6,269 bases of DNA from Nitrospirota bacterium (GTDB lineage Bacteria; Nitrospirota; Nitrospiria; Nitrospirales; UBA8639). Location: the NCBI GenBank assembly GCA_020355985.1, contig CP070628.1, forward strand, positions 259,946 through 266,214, in the 5' to 3' direction. Shown in pieces: positions 1-5,512 of the stretch (its first letter is position 1; every line of letters starts with the position of its first letter). Both the position numbers and the translations under genes were made by a program. The notes beneath the pieces were generated by a model, which was not told the DNA's origin, did not search any database, and saw only the letters and a list, made by a program, of their open reading frames with translations.

Positions 1-477
1 ATCAGTGCCCCGATGGATGAAGTGGACTCCGCGAAAATTTATGTGGGCCAACCGGTTCGTATCACGCTTGACCCGTTTCCCGGTCAACAGTATGAAGGGC
101 ATGTTCGGCACATTGCGCCGTTTGTCTTAGATGTGGAGGAACAAAACCGGACGGTAGAAATTGAGGCAGAATTAGTTGATCAAGCGTTTTCGTCTACCTT
201 GCTACCGGGAACTTCGGCTGATGTGGAAGTTATTCTCTCCGTGAAAGAACATGTGTTGCGCATTCCGCCATCGGCACTTTTTGAAGAGAATAAGGCCTTT
301 GTGGTGGAGCATGATCTCCTTTCGACACGGACCGTTGAAATCGGCATGAGGAATTGGGATTTTGTGGAAGTCACCGGCGGGCTTTCCGAAGGCGATGACG
401 TTGTCACATCTCTTGATCAAGAAGACTTGGTCGAGGGAACCCGGGTGGTGTTGCGCTCCTCTTCTGAAAAACGGTGA
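1..477 (+). CDS. HlyD/MacA-family periplasmic adaptor subunit, C-terminal part (5' end outside window)
   Basis: The reading frame is open from base 1 and runs 158 codons to a TGA at 475-477, so the start lies to the left. What remains matches the C-terminal half of membrane fusion proteins. A beta-barrel segment comes first, with the family-like pattern DEVDSAKIYVGQPVRITLDP and then PGQQYEGHVRHIAP. The later part, around IPPSALFEENKAFVVE and GLSEGDDVVT, resembles the membrane-proximal domain. The missing N-terminal part should hold the membrane anchor or signal, the lipoyl-like domain and the coiled-coil hairpin. In known MacAB-TolC systems the adaptor links the inner-membrane permease to an outer-membrane channel and stimulates the ATPase. 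The stop overlaps the ATPase start by four bases, so the two are probably translationally coupled. The in-frame ATG at 13 is internal to the barrel fold and is not the start. The family is secure; the substrate is unknown. Confidence 0.9.
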   Translation: MSAPMDEVDSAKIYVGQPVRITLDPFPGQQYEGHVRHIAPFVLDVEEQNRTVEIEAELVDQAFSSTLLPGTSADVEVILSVKEHVLRIPPSALFEENKAFVVEHDLLSTRTVEIGMRNWDFVEVTGGLSEGDDVVTSLDQEDLVEGTRVVLRSSSEKR

Positions 478-1181
478 TTGAACTTCAACACATTTCTAAA
501 GTGTATGAGGTTGGAGGCCAGCCCATCTATGCCCTTCAGGACACCAGTGAGAATATTCAGTCTGGAGAGTATGTGGCCATCGTGGGGCCATCGGGATCTG
601 GCAAGTCTACCTTGCTGAATATTATCGGATGTTTACTCCGGCCTAGTGAAGGAGCCTACCTCTTCAATGGCGAGGACGTCAGTCAGTTCGATGACCAGGC
701 GCTCAGCCATGTCCGCCAACACCAAATTGGATTTATCTTTCAATCGTTTCATCTCGTACCCCGCCTGACGGCTTTGGGAAATGTGGCATTGCCCATGGTG
801 TTTGCGGGTATCCCTTCTTCAGAACGCCAGTTCCGTGCAAAGAAAGCCCTTGAGTCCGTCGGACTCTCAGATCGCGCGAATCATCGGCCTAATCAATTGT
901 CGGTTGGGCAACGCCAACGTGTGGTGATTGCCCGGGCCATTATTATGCAACCATCGCTTTTGTTGGCCGATGAACCCACGGGAAATTTAGATACCCATTC
1001 GGGACAACAAATTATGGAATTATTAGAATCCCTCAATGCGAAAGGACTAACCATGTTGGTTGTGACGCATGATCCCAACGTCGCTCGACAAGCCAATCGC
1101 GTCATTGTGTTAGCTGATGGTCAAATTGCGAAACGGGTCAAGGGAGAAGAGTTGTCGGCAGGTTCCATGCCTCTTTTCTAA
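474..1181 (+). CDS. ABC transporter ATP-binding protein, MacB/LolD type
   Basis: This 235-residue protein is a complete stand-alone ABC ATPase that powers the exporter from the cytoplasmic face. Visible motifs are Walker A GPSGSGKS (38-45), Q-loop Gln90, signature LSVGQ (142-146), Walker B LLLADEP (162-168) with catalytic Glu167, D-loop NLD (171-173) and switch His199. The context ADEPTGNLDT and the length near 230 residues are typical of the MacB/LolD/FtsE group. The signature has Val where the usual LSGGQ has its first Gly; the other motifs are intact, so activity is expected. The start is GTG at 474, sharing GTGA with the adaptor stop. There is no clear Shine-Dalgarno sequence before it, which favours translational coupling. 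The following permease begins 37 bases after the stop. Family assignment is very sure; LolCDE-like lipoprotein release is less likely because an adaptor gene precedes it. Confidence 0.95.
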   Translation: MIELQHISKVYEVGGQPIYALQDTSENIQSGEYVAIVGPSGSGKSTLLNIIGCLLRPSEGAYLFNGEDVSQFDDQALSHVRQHQIGFIFQSFHLVPRLTALGNVALPMVFAGIPSSERQFRAKKALESVGLSDRANHRPNQLSVGQRQRVVIARAIIMQPSLLLADEPTGNLDTHSGQQIMELLESLNAKGLTMLVVTHDPNVARQANRVIVLADGQIAKRVKGEELSAGSMPLF

Positions 1182-1218
1182 ATTTTCCTAGAAGTAAGAA
1201 ACGTCAAGCGGGCAGACC

Positions 1219-2418
1219 ATGTTGATAGATTTGATATCGCTAGCCTGGTCAGCTTTGGCCGGGCATCGTGTGCGAACCGCACTCAGTGTTCTCGGTGTGG
1301 CTGTGGGTATTGCGGCCGTGGTGGCTCTGACGGCGTTAGGGGAGGGCGCGCGTCAATATGTGATACAAGAGTTTACCTCTATCGGAAGTAATCTTTTATC
1401 CGTGCTTCCTGGAAAAACGGAAACCACGGGGGCCATGCCTGGGATGGGAGGTGTCCCCAATGATCTGACACTGCAAGACCTGCTGGCGCTAAGACGAAAT
1501 ATTCATGCGGCCCAGTATATTGTTCCGGTTTCCATGGGTACGGAGACCATTAGCCATGGGGAGCGTCGGCGGCAAGTGCCCGTGGTAGGCAGTACCCCGG
1601 AATTTCTGAAAGCTCGTGAACTTCGGATCGCGCAGGGACAATTTCTCCCTCCCGGTGATGTTGAGCGTGGCACACCCGTGGTGGTACTCGGGCATATAAC
1701 GGCTCGAGAATTATTTCCAGGGCAGCAACCCTTAGGACAAGTGGTGCGGGTGGGAGAATGGCGAATGCGCGTCATTGGTGTCCTGGCAGAAATCGGGACG
1801 CAATTGGGCGTGAAGATGGATGAAGTGGTGATTGTACCGGTGGCGACGGGAATGAAGATGTTCAATCGGTCGTCCCTCTTCCGAATTTTACTGAAAGTGC
1901 GGTCACCAAAAGATTTAGATGGGGCCTGTGATCAAGTCATCGCCATCCTGACCGAACGGCATGATGAAGAAGATGTGACCTGCATTACGCAAAAAGCTGT
2001 GATCGCGACCTTTTCTTCGATTCTTCAAACGCTGACGTTGGTGCTTGTGGCGATCGGGGCGATTTCTTTAACCGTCGCAGGAATTGGCGTGATGAATGTG
2101 ATGCTGGTGACCGTGTCAGAGCGAACAGAGGAAATTGGATTGCTTCGGGCCTTGGGCGCGACGGGTAATCACATATTATGGGTGTTTCTGCTTGAAGCCA
2201 TGATGCTAGCTGGATTGGGCGGTTTCGTCGGATTACTCGTGGGATTGGGTGGTGTGCATCTCCTGACCTGGGTGTATCCGGCAGTGCCCGCCGATCCTCC
2301 TGCATGGGCTATGGTCGGGGCATTGGGGTTGGCGATGATTCTTGGTGCTTTCTTTGGGGTTGTGCCAGCTCGCCGTGCAGCGAAGTTGGACCCCATCATC
2401 GCCTTGCAACGGAAGTGA
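1219..2418 (+). CDS. MacB/FtsX-family ABC transporter permease (first of a tandem pair)
   Basis: This 399-residue inner-membrane protein has MacB-permease architecture without a fused ATPase. A first membrane segment lies at about 20-42, followed by a periplasmic domain of about 220 residues. Three membrane segments follow at about 268-297, 319-350 and 363-383. The conserved FtsX-type motif ERTEEIGLLRALGAT is at 301-315, and the family C-terminus PARRAAKLDPIIALQRK closes the protein. In this family the periplasmic domain contacts the adaptor, and ATP-driven motion is transmitted to it without the substrate crossing the membrane core. An in-frame stop at 1195-1197 rules out a longer start, and ATG 1219 gives the usual short cytoplasmic N-terminus. 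The Shine-Dalgarno match is weak. The next permease starts two bases after this stop. The substrate (antibiotic, glycolipid, peptide or siderophore) cannot be inferred. Confidence 0.93.
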   Translation: MLIDLISLAWSALAGHRVRTALSVLGVAVGIAAVVALTALGEGARQYVIQEFTSIGSNLLSVLPGKTETTGAMPGMGGVPNDLTLQDLLALRRNIHAAQYIVPVSMGTETISHGERRRQVPVVGSTPEFLKARELRIAQGQFLPPGDVERGTPVVVLGHITARELFPGQQPLGQVVRVGEWRMRVIGVLAEIGTQLGVKMDEVVIVPVATGMKMFNRSSLFRILLKVRSPKDLDGACDQVIAILTERHDEEDVTCITQKAVIATFSSILQTLTLVLVAIGAISLTVAGIGVMNVMLVTVSERTEEIGLLRALGATGNHILWVFLLEAMMLAGLGGFVGLLVGLGGVHLLTWVYPAVPADPPAWAMVGALGLAMILGAFFGVVPARRAAKLDPIIALQRK

Positions 2419-2420
2419 AT

Positions 2421-3623
2421 ATGACAGTAATGGATCTCATACGATTTTCGGGAGGAGCGGTGTGGGCGCATCGCCTCCGGTCTATCCTTTCCCTTATCGG
2501 CATCGCGATTGGGATCGGGGCAGTCATTTTATTAACTGCGATCGGGGAGGGTACCCGCTATTTTGTCTTAGCTCAGTTCACGCAATTTGGCACAAATATT
2601 TTGGCCATTAATCCCGGTAAAACGAAAACGCTGGGCATTCCGGGAATCTTGGGCGGTACGACTCATAAACTCACCTTAGAAGATGCTGATGCATTATCCC
2701 GCATTCCAGGTGTTGAGGCCGTGGTGCCCATGGTGATGGGCATGGGGCGTGTCGAGGCCGAGGGGCGAGGGCGGAGTGTCAATGTGTTTGGGGTGACGGC
2801 CGATATGCCTGCGGTCTGGCGATTCACTATTGGCCAAGGGGAATTTTTACCGATAGGGGATTTGGACCGGGCTGCATCGGTAGCCGTCCTTGGTCCAAAA
2901 ATGAAGCGAGAACTGTTCGGAGACCAGAATCCGCTAGGAGAAAATATTCGAATTGCTGGATACCGTTTCCGTGTGATTGGAGTGATGGAGCCCAAAGGGC
3001 AAATTCTGGGATTGGATTTAGATGATGCGGTCTATGTTCCGGTTGCCAATGCCATGCGAATGTTTAATCTGGACGAATTAATGGAAGTAGATGTGGCGTA
3101 TCAATCGGCCCAAATGGTGGATCGAGTAGTGGAGGCTGTTCGACAGATCTTGATTGATCGTCATCATGGAACAGAAGACTTTTCCATTACAACGCAAGCG
3201 GCTATGCTGGAAGCACTAGATGAGATCATGCGGATTGTCACGCTGGCCGCAGCTGGAATTGCCGGGATTTCTCTGGTGGTAGGGGCAATTGGTATTTTGA
3301 CGATGATGTGGATTTCCGTAGGAGAACGGATTTCGGAAATTGGTCTCTTGCGCGCAATAGGGGCTAAGCCGCGCCAGATTTTTCTAATCTTTATCCTGGA
3401 GGCTGTGATGTTGTCGGTGCTGGGTGGGGCTCTTGGGGTGTCCTTAGGAGTGTTGGGAGCCTTTTCTTTAACGTTGGTCCTACCGGGCTTGCCGGTCTTC
3501 GTGGATGAACAGTATCTGGTCGTGGGCCTGTTGGTAGCGATGGGAACTGGTTTGTTATCCGGAGTGGCGCCAGCGCGACGCGCCCTCCTCATCGATCCAA
3601 TAGAAGCGCTCCATGTAGACTAA
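2421..3623 (+). CDS. MacB/FtsX-family ABC transporter permease (second of a tandem pair)
   Basis: This 400-residue paralogue of the preceding permease has the same layout. Membrane segments lie at about 22-42, 271-300, 318-352 and 365-385, with a large periplasmic domain between the first two. The motif GERISEIGLLRAIGAKP (301-317) and the C-terminus APARRALLIDPIEALHVD match the FtsX family. The N-terminal regions of the two permeases are clearly homologous (for example LTALGEGAR versus LTAIGEGTR, then PGKT in both), but they differ throughout, so the duplication is old. The start is ATG 2421: GGAAG at 2411-2415 sits five bases upstream, inside the last codons of the first permease. The frame is open further upstream to ATG 2304, but that would create a 117-base overlap and a non-family N-terminus. 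A heterodimer of the two permeases on an ATPase homodimer is the natural inference. Confidence 0.93.
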   Translation: MTVMDLIRFSGGAVWAHRLRSILSLIGIAIGIGAVILLTAIGEGTRYFVLAQFTQFGTNILAINPGKTKTLGIPGILGGTTHKLTLEDADALSRIPGVEAVVPMVMGMGRVEAEGRGRSVNVFGVTADMPAVWRFTIGQGEFLPIGDLDRAASVAVLGPKMKRELFGDQNPLGENIRIAGYRFRVIGVMEPKGQILGLDLDDAVYVPVANAMRMFNLDELMEVDVAYQSAQMVDRVVEAVRQILIDRHHGTEDFSITTQAAMLEALDEIMRIVTLAAAGIAGISLVVGAIGILTMMWISVGERISEIGLLRAIGAKPRQIFLIFILEAVMLSVLGGALGVSLGVLGAFSLTLVLPGLPVFVDEQYLVVGLLVAMGTGLLSGVAPARRALLIDPIEALHVD

Positions 3624-3652
3624 AAGGGGGCAGCGACTTGAACTGCCCCCTT
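3624..3652. terminator. Probable bidirectional intrinsic terminator between convergent operons
   Basis: A perfect 10-bp stem pairs 3624-3633 (AAGGGGGCAG) with 3643-3652 (CTGCCCCCTT) around a 9-base loop. It directly abuts the TAA of the second permease at 3621-3623. On the plus strand the stem is followed by AAAATTTT, an interrupted U-tract. On the minus strand it is followed by TTTTA counting the stem's own Ts, 16 bases beyond the stop of the leftward hsp20 operon. The position between convergent genes and the strong GC stem support use in both directions. The U-tracts are short, so efficiency in either direction is uncertain. Confidence 0.8.
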
Positions 3653-3667
3653 AAAATTTTGCTCGTG

Positions 3668-4075
3668 CTATTCTTCCGTGATGGTAATTTTTCGAGGTTT
3701 TGCTGGCCCGATTTTTGGAAGAGTGACGCGCAAGACCCCCTGATCTAATTTGGCTTTGACGTTGGGCTGGTCAATCACCTCAGACAGCTTGAATTGGCGA
3801 AAATATTTTCCAGTATCGAATTCTTGCAAGACAAATTCCTCCTTCTCTGGGATAGCCACGGAAGGAATCCCGGTAAGTGTGAGCACATCCTCTTGAAGAT
3901 CGATGCTGACATTTTCCGAAGGAACTCCCGGCATATCTGCCACAATCGTTAAGGCTTCATCATCTTCGAAAATATCCACGAGCGGAGTAAATACACGCCC
4001 AGGCGTGGTATGCTCTGAGGTAGCCTTGACCTCTTGTTTGTCCCTCGCTTGAATCTCCTGCGTTTGCGTGGTCAT
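3668..4075 (-). CDS. Small heat-shock protein, Hsp20/alpha-crystallin family (distal gene of leftward operon)
   Basis: This protein of 135 residues is a cytoplasmic ATP-independent holdase. The alpha-crystallin domain spans about 30-120, beginning FTPLVDIFEDDEALTIVADMPGV and ending in the family hallmark AKLDQGVLRVTLPK (108-121). The C-terminal tail holds an I-x-I motif (Ile130, Ile132), which in this family docks into neighbouring subunits during oligomer assembly. The middle of the domain is divergent: the usual G-x-R and E-R-x-x-G-x-F-x-R-x-F-x-L-P stretch reads TGIPSVA and then GKYFRQFKLSEVID. The N-terminal arm is short and hydrophilic (many T, Q, E, K). ATG 4075 is chosen because AGGAAGG on the minus strand (4087-4081) lies five bases upstream. 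A GTG at 4081 would put that sequence against the start codon. It follows the partner hsp20 gene by 76 bases, probably on the same transcript. Confidence 0.93.
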   Translation of the reverse strand: MTTQTQEIQARDKQEVKATSEHTTPGRVFTPLVDIFEDDEALTIVADMPGVPSENVSIDLQEDVLTLTGIPSVAIPEKEEFVLQEFDTGKYFRQFKLSEVIDQPNVKAKLDQGVLRVTLPKIGPAKPRKITITEE

Positions 4076-4151
4076 AGTCACCTTCCTTTCCCTTCAATGG
4101 GCAATTATTTCTCTTTAATGGTTTTTGGTCTTAGCCTATACGAGTTAATCT

Positions 4152-4613
4152 TTAACCACCGATCGTAATCTTTTTCGGTTTCGCACTTTCCGCCTTGGGC
4201 AGAACGATCATCAGCATGCCCTGCCGGTATTTTGCTCGCACCTGGTCACCCTCGACATCTGTGGGTAAATTGAATTGCCGACGAAATTTTCCCTCTTCCC
4301 GTTCTCGTCGATGATACTTTACCTGTTGATCCTCCGAAGGAATCTTTCTTTCCCCTGCTATCGTCACCGTACGCCCGGTGACCGAGACCTCTAGGTCATC
4401 TAGTCGCATCCCTGGAATTTCTGATCGGACGTAGAAATGGTCATGATCTTGAGTCACATTAAGGAGCGGAAACACCCCAGCCGGTAGATCCTCACCCATC
4501 GGGGTTTGTCGAGAGTCGAGTAACTGTCCGAGTTCCTTTCGTAACCGATCCCACTCTGAGAATCGATTTGTGTAATTTTCAAATGGCCAACTTCCAGCTC
4601 TTCGGATTAGCAT
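4152..4613 (-). CDS. Small heat-shock protein, Hsp20/alpha-crystallin family (proximal gene of leftward operon)
   Basis: This protein of 153 residues is a canonical bacterial sHsp chaperone. The N-terminal arm (1-47) starts MLIRRAGSWPF and contains a predicted helix around WDRLRKELGQLLD. The alpha-crystallin domain (about 48-140) includes VRSEIPGMRLDDLEVSV, GERKIP, then HRREREEGKFRRQFNLPTDV and the hallmark AKYRQGMLMIVLPK (127-140). The tail KPKKITIGG gives an I-x-I motif (Ile149, Ile151). ATG 4613 is preceded by a near-perfect Shine-Dalgarno AAAGGAGG seven bases upstream (minus strand, 4628-4621). A longer frame to ATG 4649 would place this ribosome site inside the coding sequence, so it is rejected. 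The Shine-Dalgarno can be sequestered by upstream leader sequence (separate entry). It is the first gene of a leftward pair. Two unlike sHsps side by side may co-assemble, but that is inference. Confidence 0.95.
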   Translation of the reverse strand: MLIRRAGSWPFENYTNRFSEWDRLRKELGQLLDSRQTPMGEDLPAGVFPLLNVTQDHDHFYVRSEIPGMRLDDLEVSVTGRTVTIAGERKIPSEDQQVKYHRREREEGKFRRQFNLPTDVEGDQVRAKYRQGMLMIVLPKAESAKPKKITIGG

Positions 4614-4619
4614 GGTTTT

Positions 4620-4656
4620 TCCTCCTTTCAAGAAGTGAGTCGTTTTCAAAGGCAGA
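4620..4656 (-). promoter_or_regulatory. Candidate RNA thermometer in the leader of the leftward hsp20 operon
   Basis: In the minus-strand transcript UCUGCCUUU (4656-4648) can pair with AAAGGAGGA (4628-4620), which contains the complete Shine-Dalgarno sequence. The helix is five Watson-Crick pairs, one G-A mismatch, then three pairs including one G-U, closed by a 19-base loop. A competing hairpin, CUUCU-UGAA-AGGAG (4635-4622), also hides the ribosome site with five pairs. Imperfect helices over the Shine-Dalgarno are characteristic of known sHsp thermometers such as ROSE and fourU elements. The anti-Shine-Dalgarno CUGCC resembles, but does not match, the ROSE core UYGCU. The pairing was seen by eye with no energy calculation; chance pairing to a purine-rich site is possible. 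Confidence 0.4.
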
Positions 4657-4725
4657 CTTATTTTCTATTTTTTTTGAATATCCTTCTATCAGCTTCAGTT
4701 TCTGAGCACATACCCCTTTCTTTTT

Positions 4726-4753
4726 CAAATAATTCGTGTGGATAAAAAGTCAA
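4726..4753 (-). promoter_or_regulatory. Candidate sigma-70-type promoter for the leftward hsp20 operon
   Basis: On the minus strand TTGACT (4753-4748) matches the -35 consensus at five of six bases. TATTTG (4731-4726), a poor -10 with three of six matches, follows after 16 bases. Transcription would begin near 4719 and give a leader of about 105 bases before the first hsp20 start. No sigma-32-like CCCCAT box is present at the right distance. The -35 is convincing and the -10 is weak, so control by an activator or an alternative sigma factor is possible. Confidence 0.4.
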
Positions 4754-4759
4754 GAGGGG

Positions 4760-4779
4760 GCAATCACGATAGCCATTGC
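4760..4779. repeat. Short inverted repeat between divergent promoters, possible operator
   Basis: GCAAT at 4760-4764 and ATTGC at 4775-4779 form a 5-bp inverted repeat with a 10-base spacer. A further ATTGCG copy at 4795-4800 repeats the one at 4775-4780 exactly 20 bases later, about two helical turns. The group lies between the two outward-facing -35 boxes, where a shared regulator could act on both units. The half-sites are short and may be accidental. Confidence 0.25.
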
Positions 4780-4829
4780 GCACCGTGTTTTTGTATTGCG
4801 GCCGTCTACTCCATGGGCGTACGGATGAC

Positions 4830-4857
4830 TTGACAGGGATAAAAGAAGAATTATCTG
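4830..4857 (+). promoter_or_regulatory. Candidate sigma-70-type promoter for the rightward hsp20-protease unit
   Basis: A perfect -35 TTGACA lies at 4830-4835, followed after 16 bases by TATCTG (4852-4857), which keeps the TAT start of the -10 consensus but little else. Transcription would start near 4864, giving a leader of about 80 bases. The strong -35 and weak -10 mirror the opposite-strand promoter. There is no sigma-32 -10 signature downstream of the CTTGACA. Confidence 0.5.
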
Positions 4858-4868
4858 TCTTGTAGAAA

Positions 4869-4941
4869 GAGATTTCCAATGGATGCAATCAATAAGTAGC
4901 AAACATAAAAAAGGTTTTTTAAACAAAAGGAGGTTTCACCT
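4869..4941 (+). promoter_or_regulatory. Candidate RNA thermometer in the leader of the rightward hsp20 gene
   Basis: The Shine-Dalgarno AAAAGGAGGU (4925-4934) has several possible pairing partners in its own leader. GAGAUUUCC (4869-4877) can form nine continuous pairs with GGAGGUUUC (4929-4937), three of them G-U. Alternatively UUUUUU (4915-4920) pairs with AAAAGG (4925-4930) across an AAAC loop, in the manner of fourU thermometers. In that fold AGGU (4931-4934) can also pair with ACCU (4938-4941) across a three-base loop, so the whole site is covered. A third hairpin, A-rich 4907-4911 with U-rich 4916-4920, would release the U-run. All are A-U/G-U rich and should be heat-labile. This is visual pairing only, without computed energies. 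Confidence 0.45.
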
Positions 4942-4942
4942 G

Positions 4943-5482
4943 ATGGAACTTAAAAATCTTCTCACGCCATGGAATTGGTTTAAAAAAGAAGAAGAACAAC
5001 AGGCTGTTCGTTCGCAAGGACCTAGGAGAAGCTCTGGAGTTAGTCATCCTCTCATTCGATTGCACAATGAAATAGATCAGATCTTTGACCAGTTTTATCA
5101 GGGCTTTCCTTTATCCCCATCTCGATGGCCACAGGAGTGGTCGAAGGTAGGGGGTGTATTTCCTCAGCTCAATATTGCAGAGAGCAAAAATGCCTATACC
5201 ATCACCGTGGATGTACCAGGTGTTGAGGAAAAGGATATAGAACTCACAGTGGAAGAAGGGACGTTGATCATTCGCGGAGAAAAGCAGACGGAGAAGGAGG
5301 ATGAAAACAAGCAATACCATCGAATCGAGCGTTCTTATGGATCATTCCAGCGTGTTCTTTCTTTACCCACTGATGCGGAAGAGGACAAGATTGATGCTAA
5401 ATTTAAAAATGGTGTGTTAACAATTACGGTGGCCAAAAATACGAAAATGACTTCATCTGGAAGAAAAATTGCTATCACCTAA
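4943..5482 (+). CDS. Small heat-shock protein, Hsp20/alpha-crystallin family (third copy)
   Basis: This 179-residue sHsp holdase begins MELKNLLTPWNWFKKEEEQQ. It has a long N-terminal arm (1-73) with a predicted helix near PLIRLHNEIDQIFDQFYQGF, which in this family usually binds clients and helps oligomerisation. The alpha-crystallin domain (about 74-165) shows QLNIAESKNAYTITVDVPGV, IIRGEKQ, then HRIERSYGSFQRVLSLPTDA and the hallmark AKFKNGVLTITVAK (152-165). The tail GRKIAIT has an I-x-I motif (Ile176, Ile178). ATG 4943 is chosen for the strong GGAGG at 4929-4933, nine bases upstream. The frame is open back to ATG 4883, but that start has no ribosome site and would swallow this one. It differs clearly from the two leftward sHsps, so it is not a recent duplicate. 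The protease gene follows 30 bases later, probably in the same transcript. Confidence 0.95.
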   Translation: MELKNLLTPWNWFKKEEEQQAVRSQGPRRSSGVSHPLIRLHNEIDQIFDQFYQGFPLSPSRWPQEWSKVGGVFPQLNIAESKNAYTITVDVPGVEEKDIELTVEEGTLIIRGEKQTEKEDENKQYHRIERSYGSFQRVLSLPTDAEEDKIDAKFKNGVLTITVAKNTKMTSSGRKIAIT

Positions 5483-5512
5483 CTTCCATAGGTTGAGGTC
5501 GGAGGGCGATTT

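Larger units (their letters stand above)
4614..4942. other. Divergent intergenic region between the two hsp20 transcription units
   Basis: This 329-base stretch has no credible gene. It holds one candidate promoter per strand facing outwards, a short inverted repeat between them, and AT-rich leaders for the leftward and rightward hsp20 genes. A 76-codon minus-strand frame (4888-4658) starts at TTG, has no ribosome site and no recognisable domain, and overlaps the promoter region. I see no CIRCE element (TTAGCACTC-N9-GAGTGCTAA), no HspR-type inverted repeat and no sigma-32 CCCCAT-type -10 box. The region therefore probably relies on a housekeeping-type sigma factor plus some other control, possibly at the RNA level. 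Confidence 0.7.

Noticed and set aside
1176..1193. TTCTA/TAGAA inverted repeat between ATPase and first permease
   Set aside because: A five-base AT-rich stem inside an operon gap; expected by chance.
1503..1865. 120-codon minus-strand frame opposite the first permease
   Set aside because: Low-complexity Thr/Pro/Arg/Cys translation with no domain; it is the antisense of the MacB periplasmic domain.
2304..2420. Upstream ATG extension of the second permease
   Set aside because: It would overlap the first permease by 115 bases and add a non-family N-terminus; ATG 2421 has GGAAG at the right distance.
3164..3592. 142-codon minus-strand frame opposite the second permease
   Set aside because: Arg/Pro/Thr/Ile-rich translation typical of an antisense shadow; the plus-strand permease explains the conservation there.
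4144..4156. GTTAA-TCT-TTAAC hairpin at the stop of the proximal leftward hsp20
   Set aside because: Only five mostly A-T pairs and no U-tract; too weak to call a terminator between the two hsp20 genes.
4658..4888. 76-codon minus-strand frame in the hsp20 intergenic region
   Set aside because: TTG start without a ribosome site, no recognisable domain, erratic composition, and it overlaps the candidate promoters and leaders.
4883..4942. Upstream ATG extension of the third hsp20
   Set aside because: No ribosome site at 4883; the strong GGAGG at 4929-4933 serves ATG 4943, which gives a family-like N-terminus.
4614..4942. CIRCE, HspR-type repeat or sigma-32 promoter expected near heat-shock genes
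   Set aside because: Searched by eye on both strands; neither the inverted repeats nor a CCCCAT-type -10 box was found.
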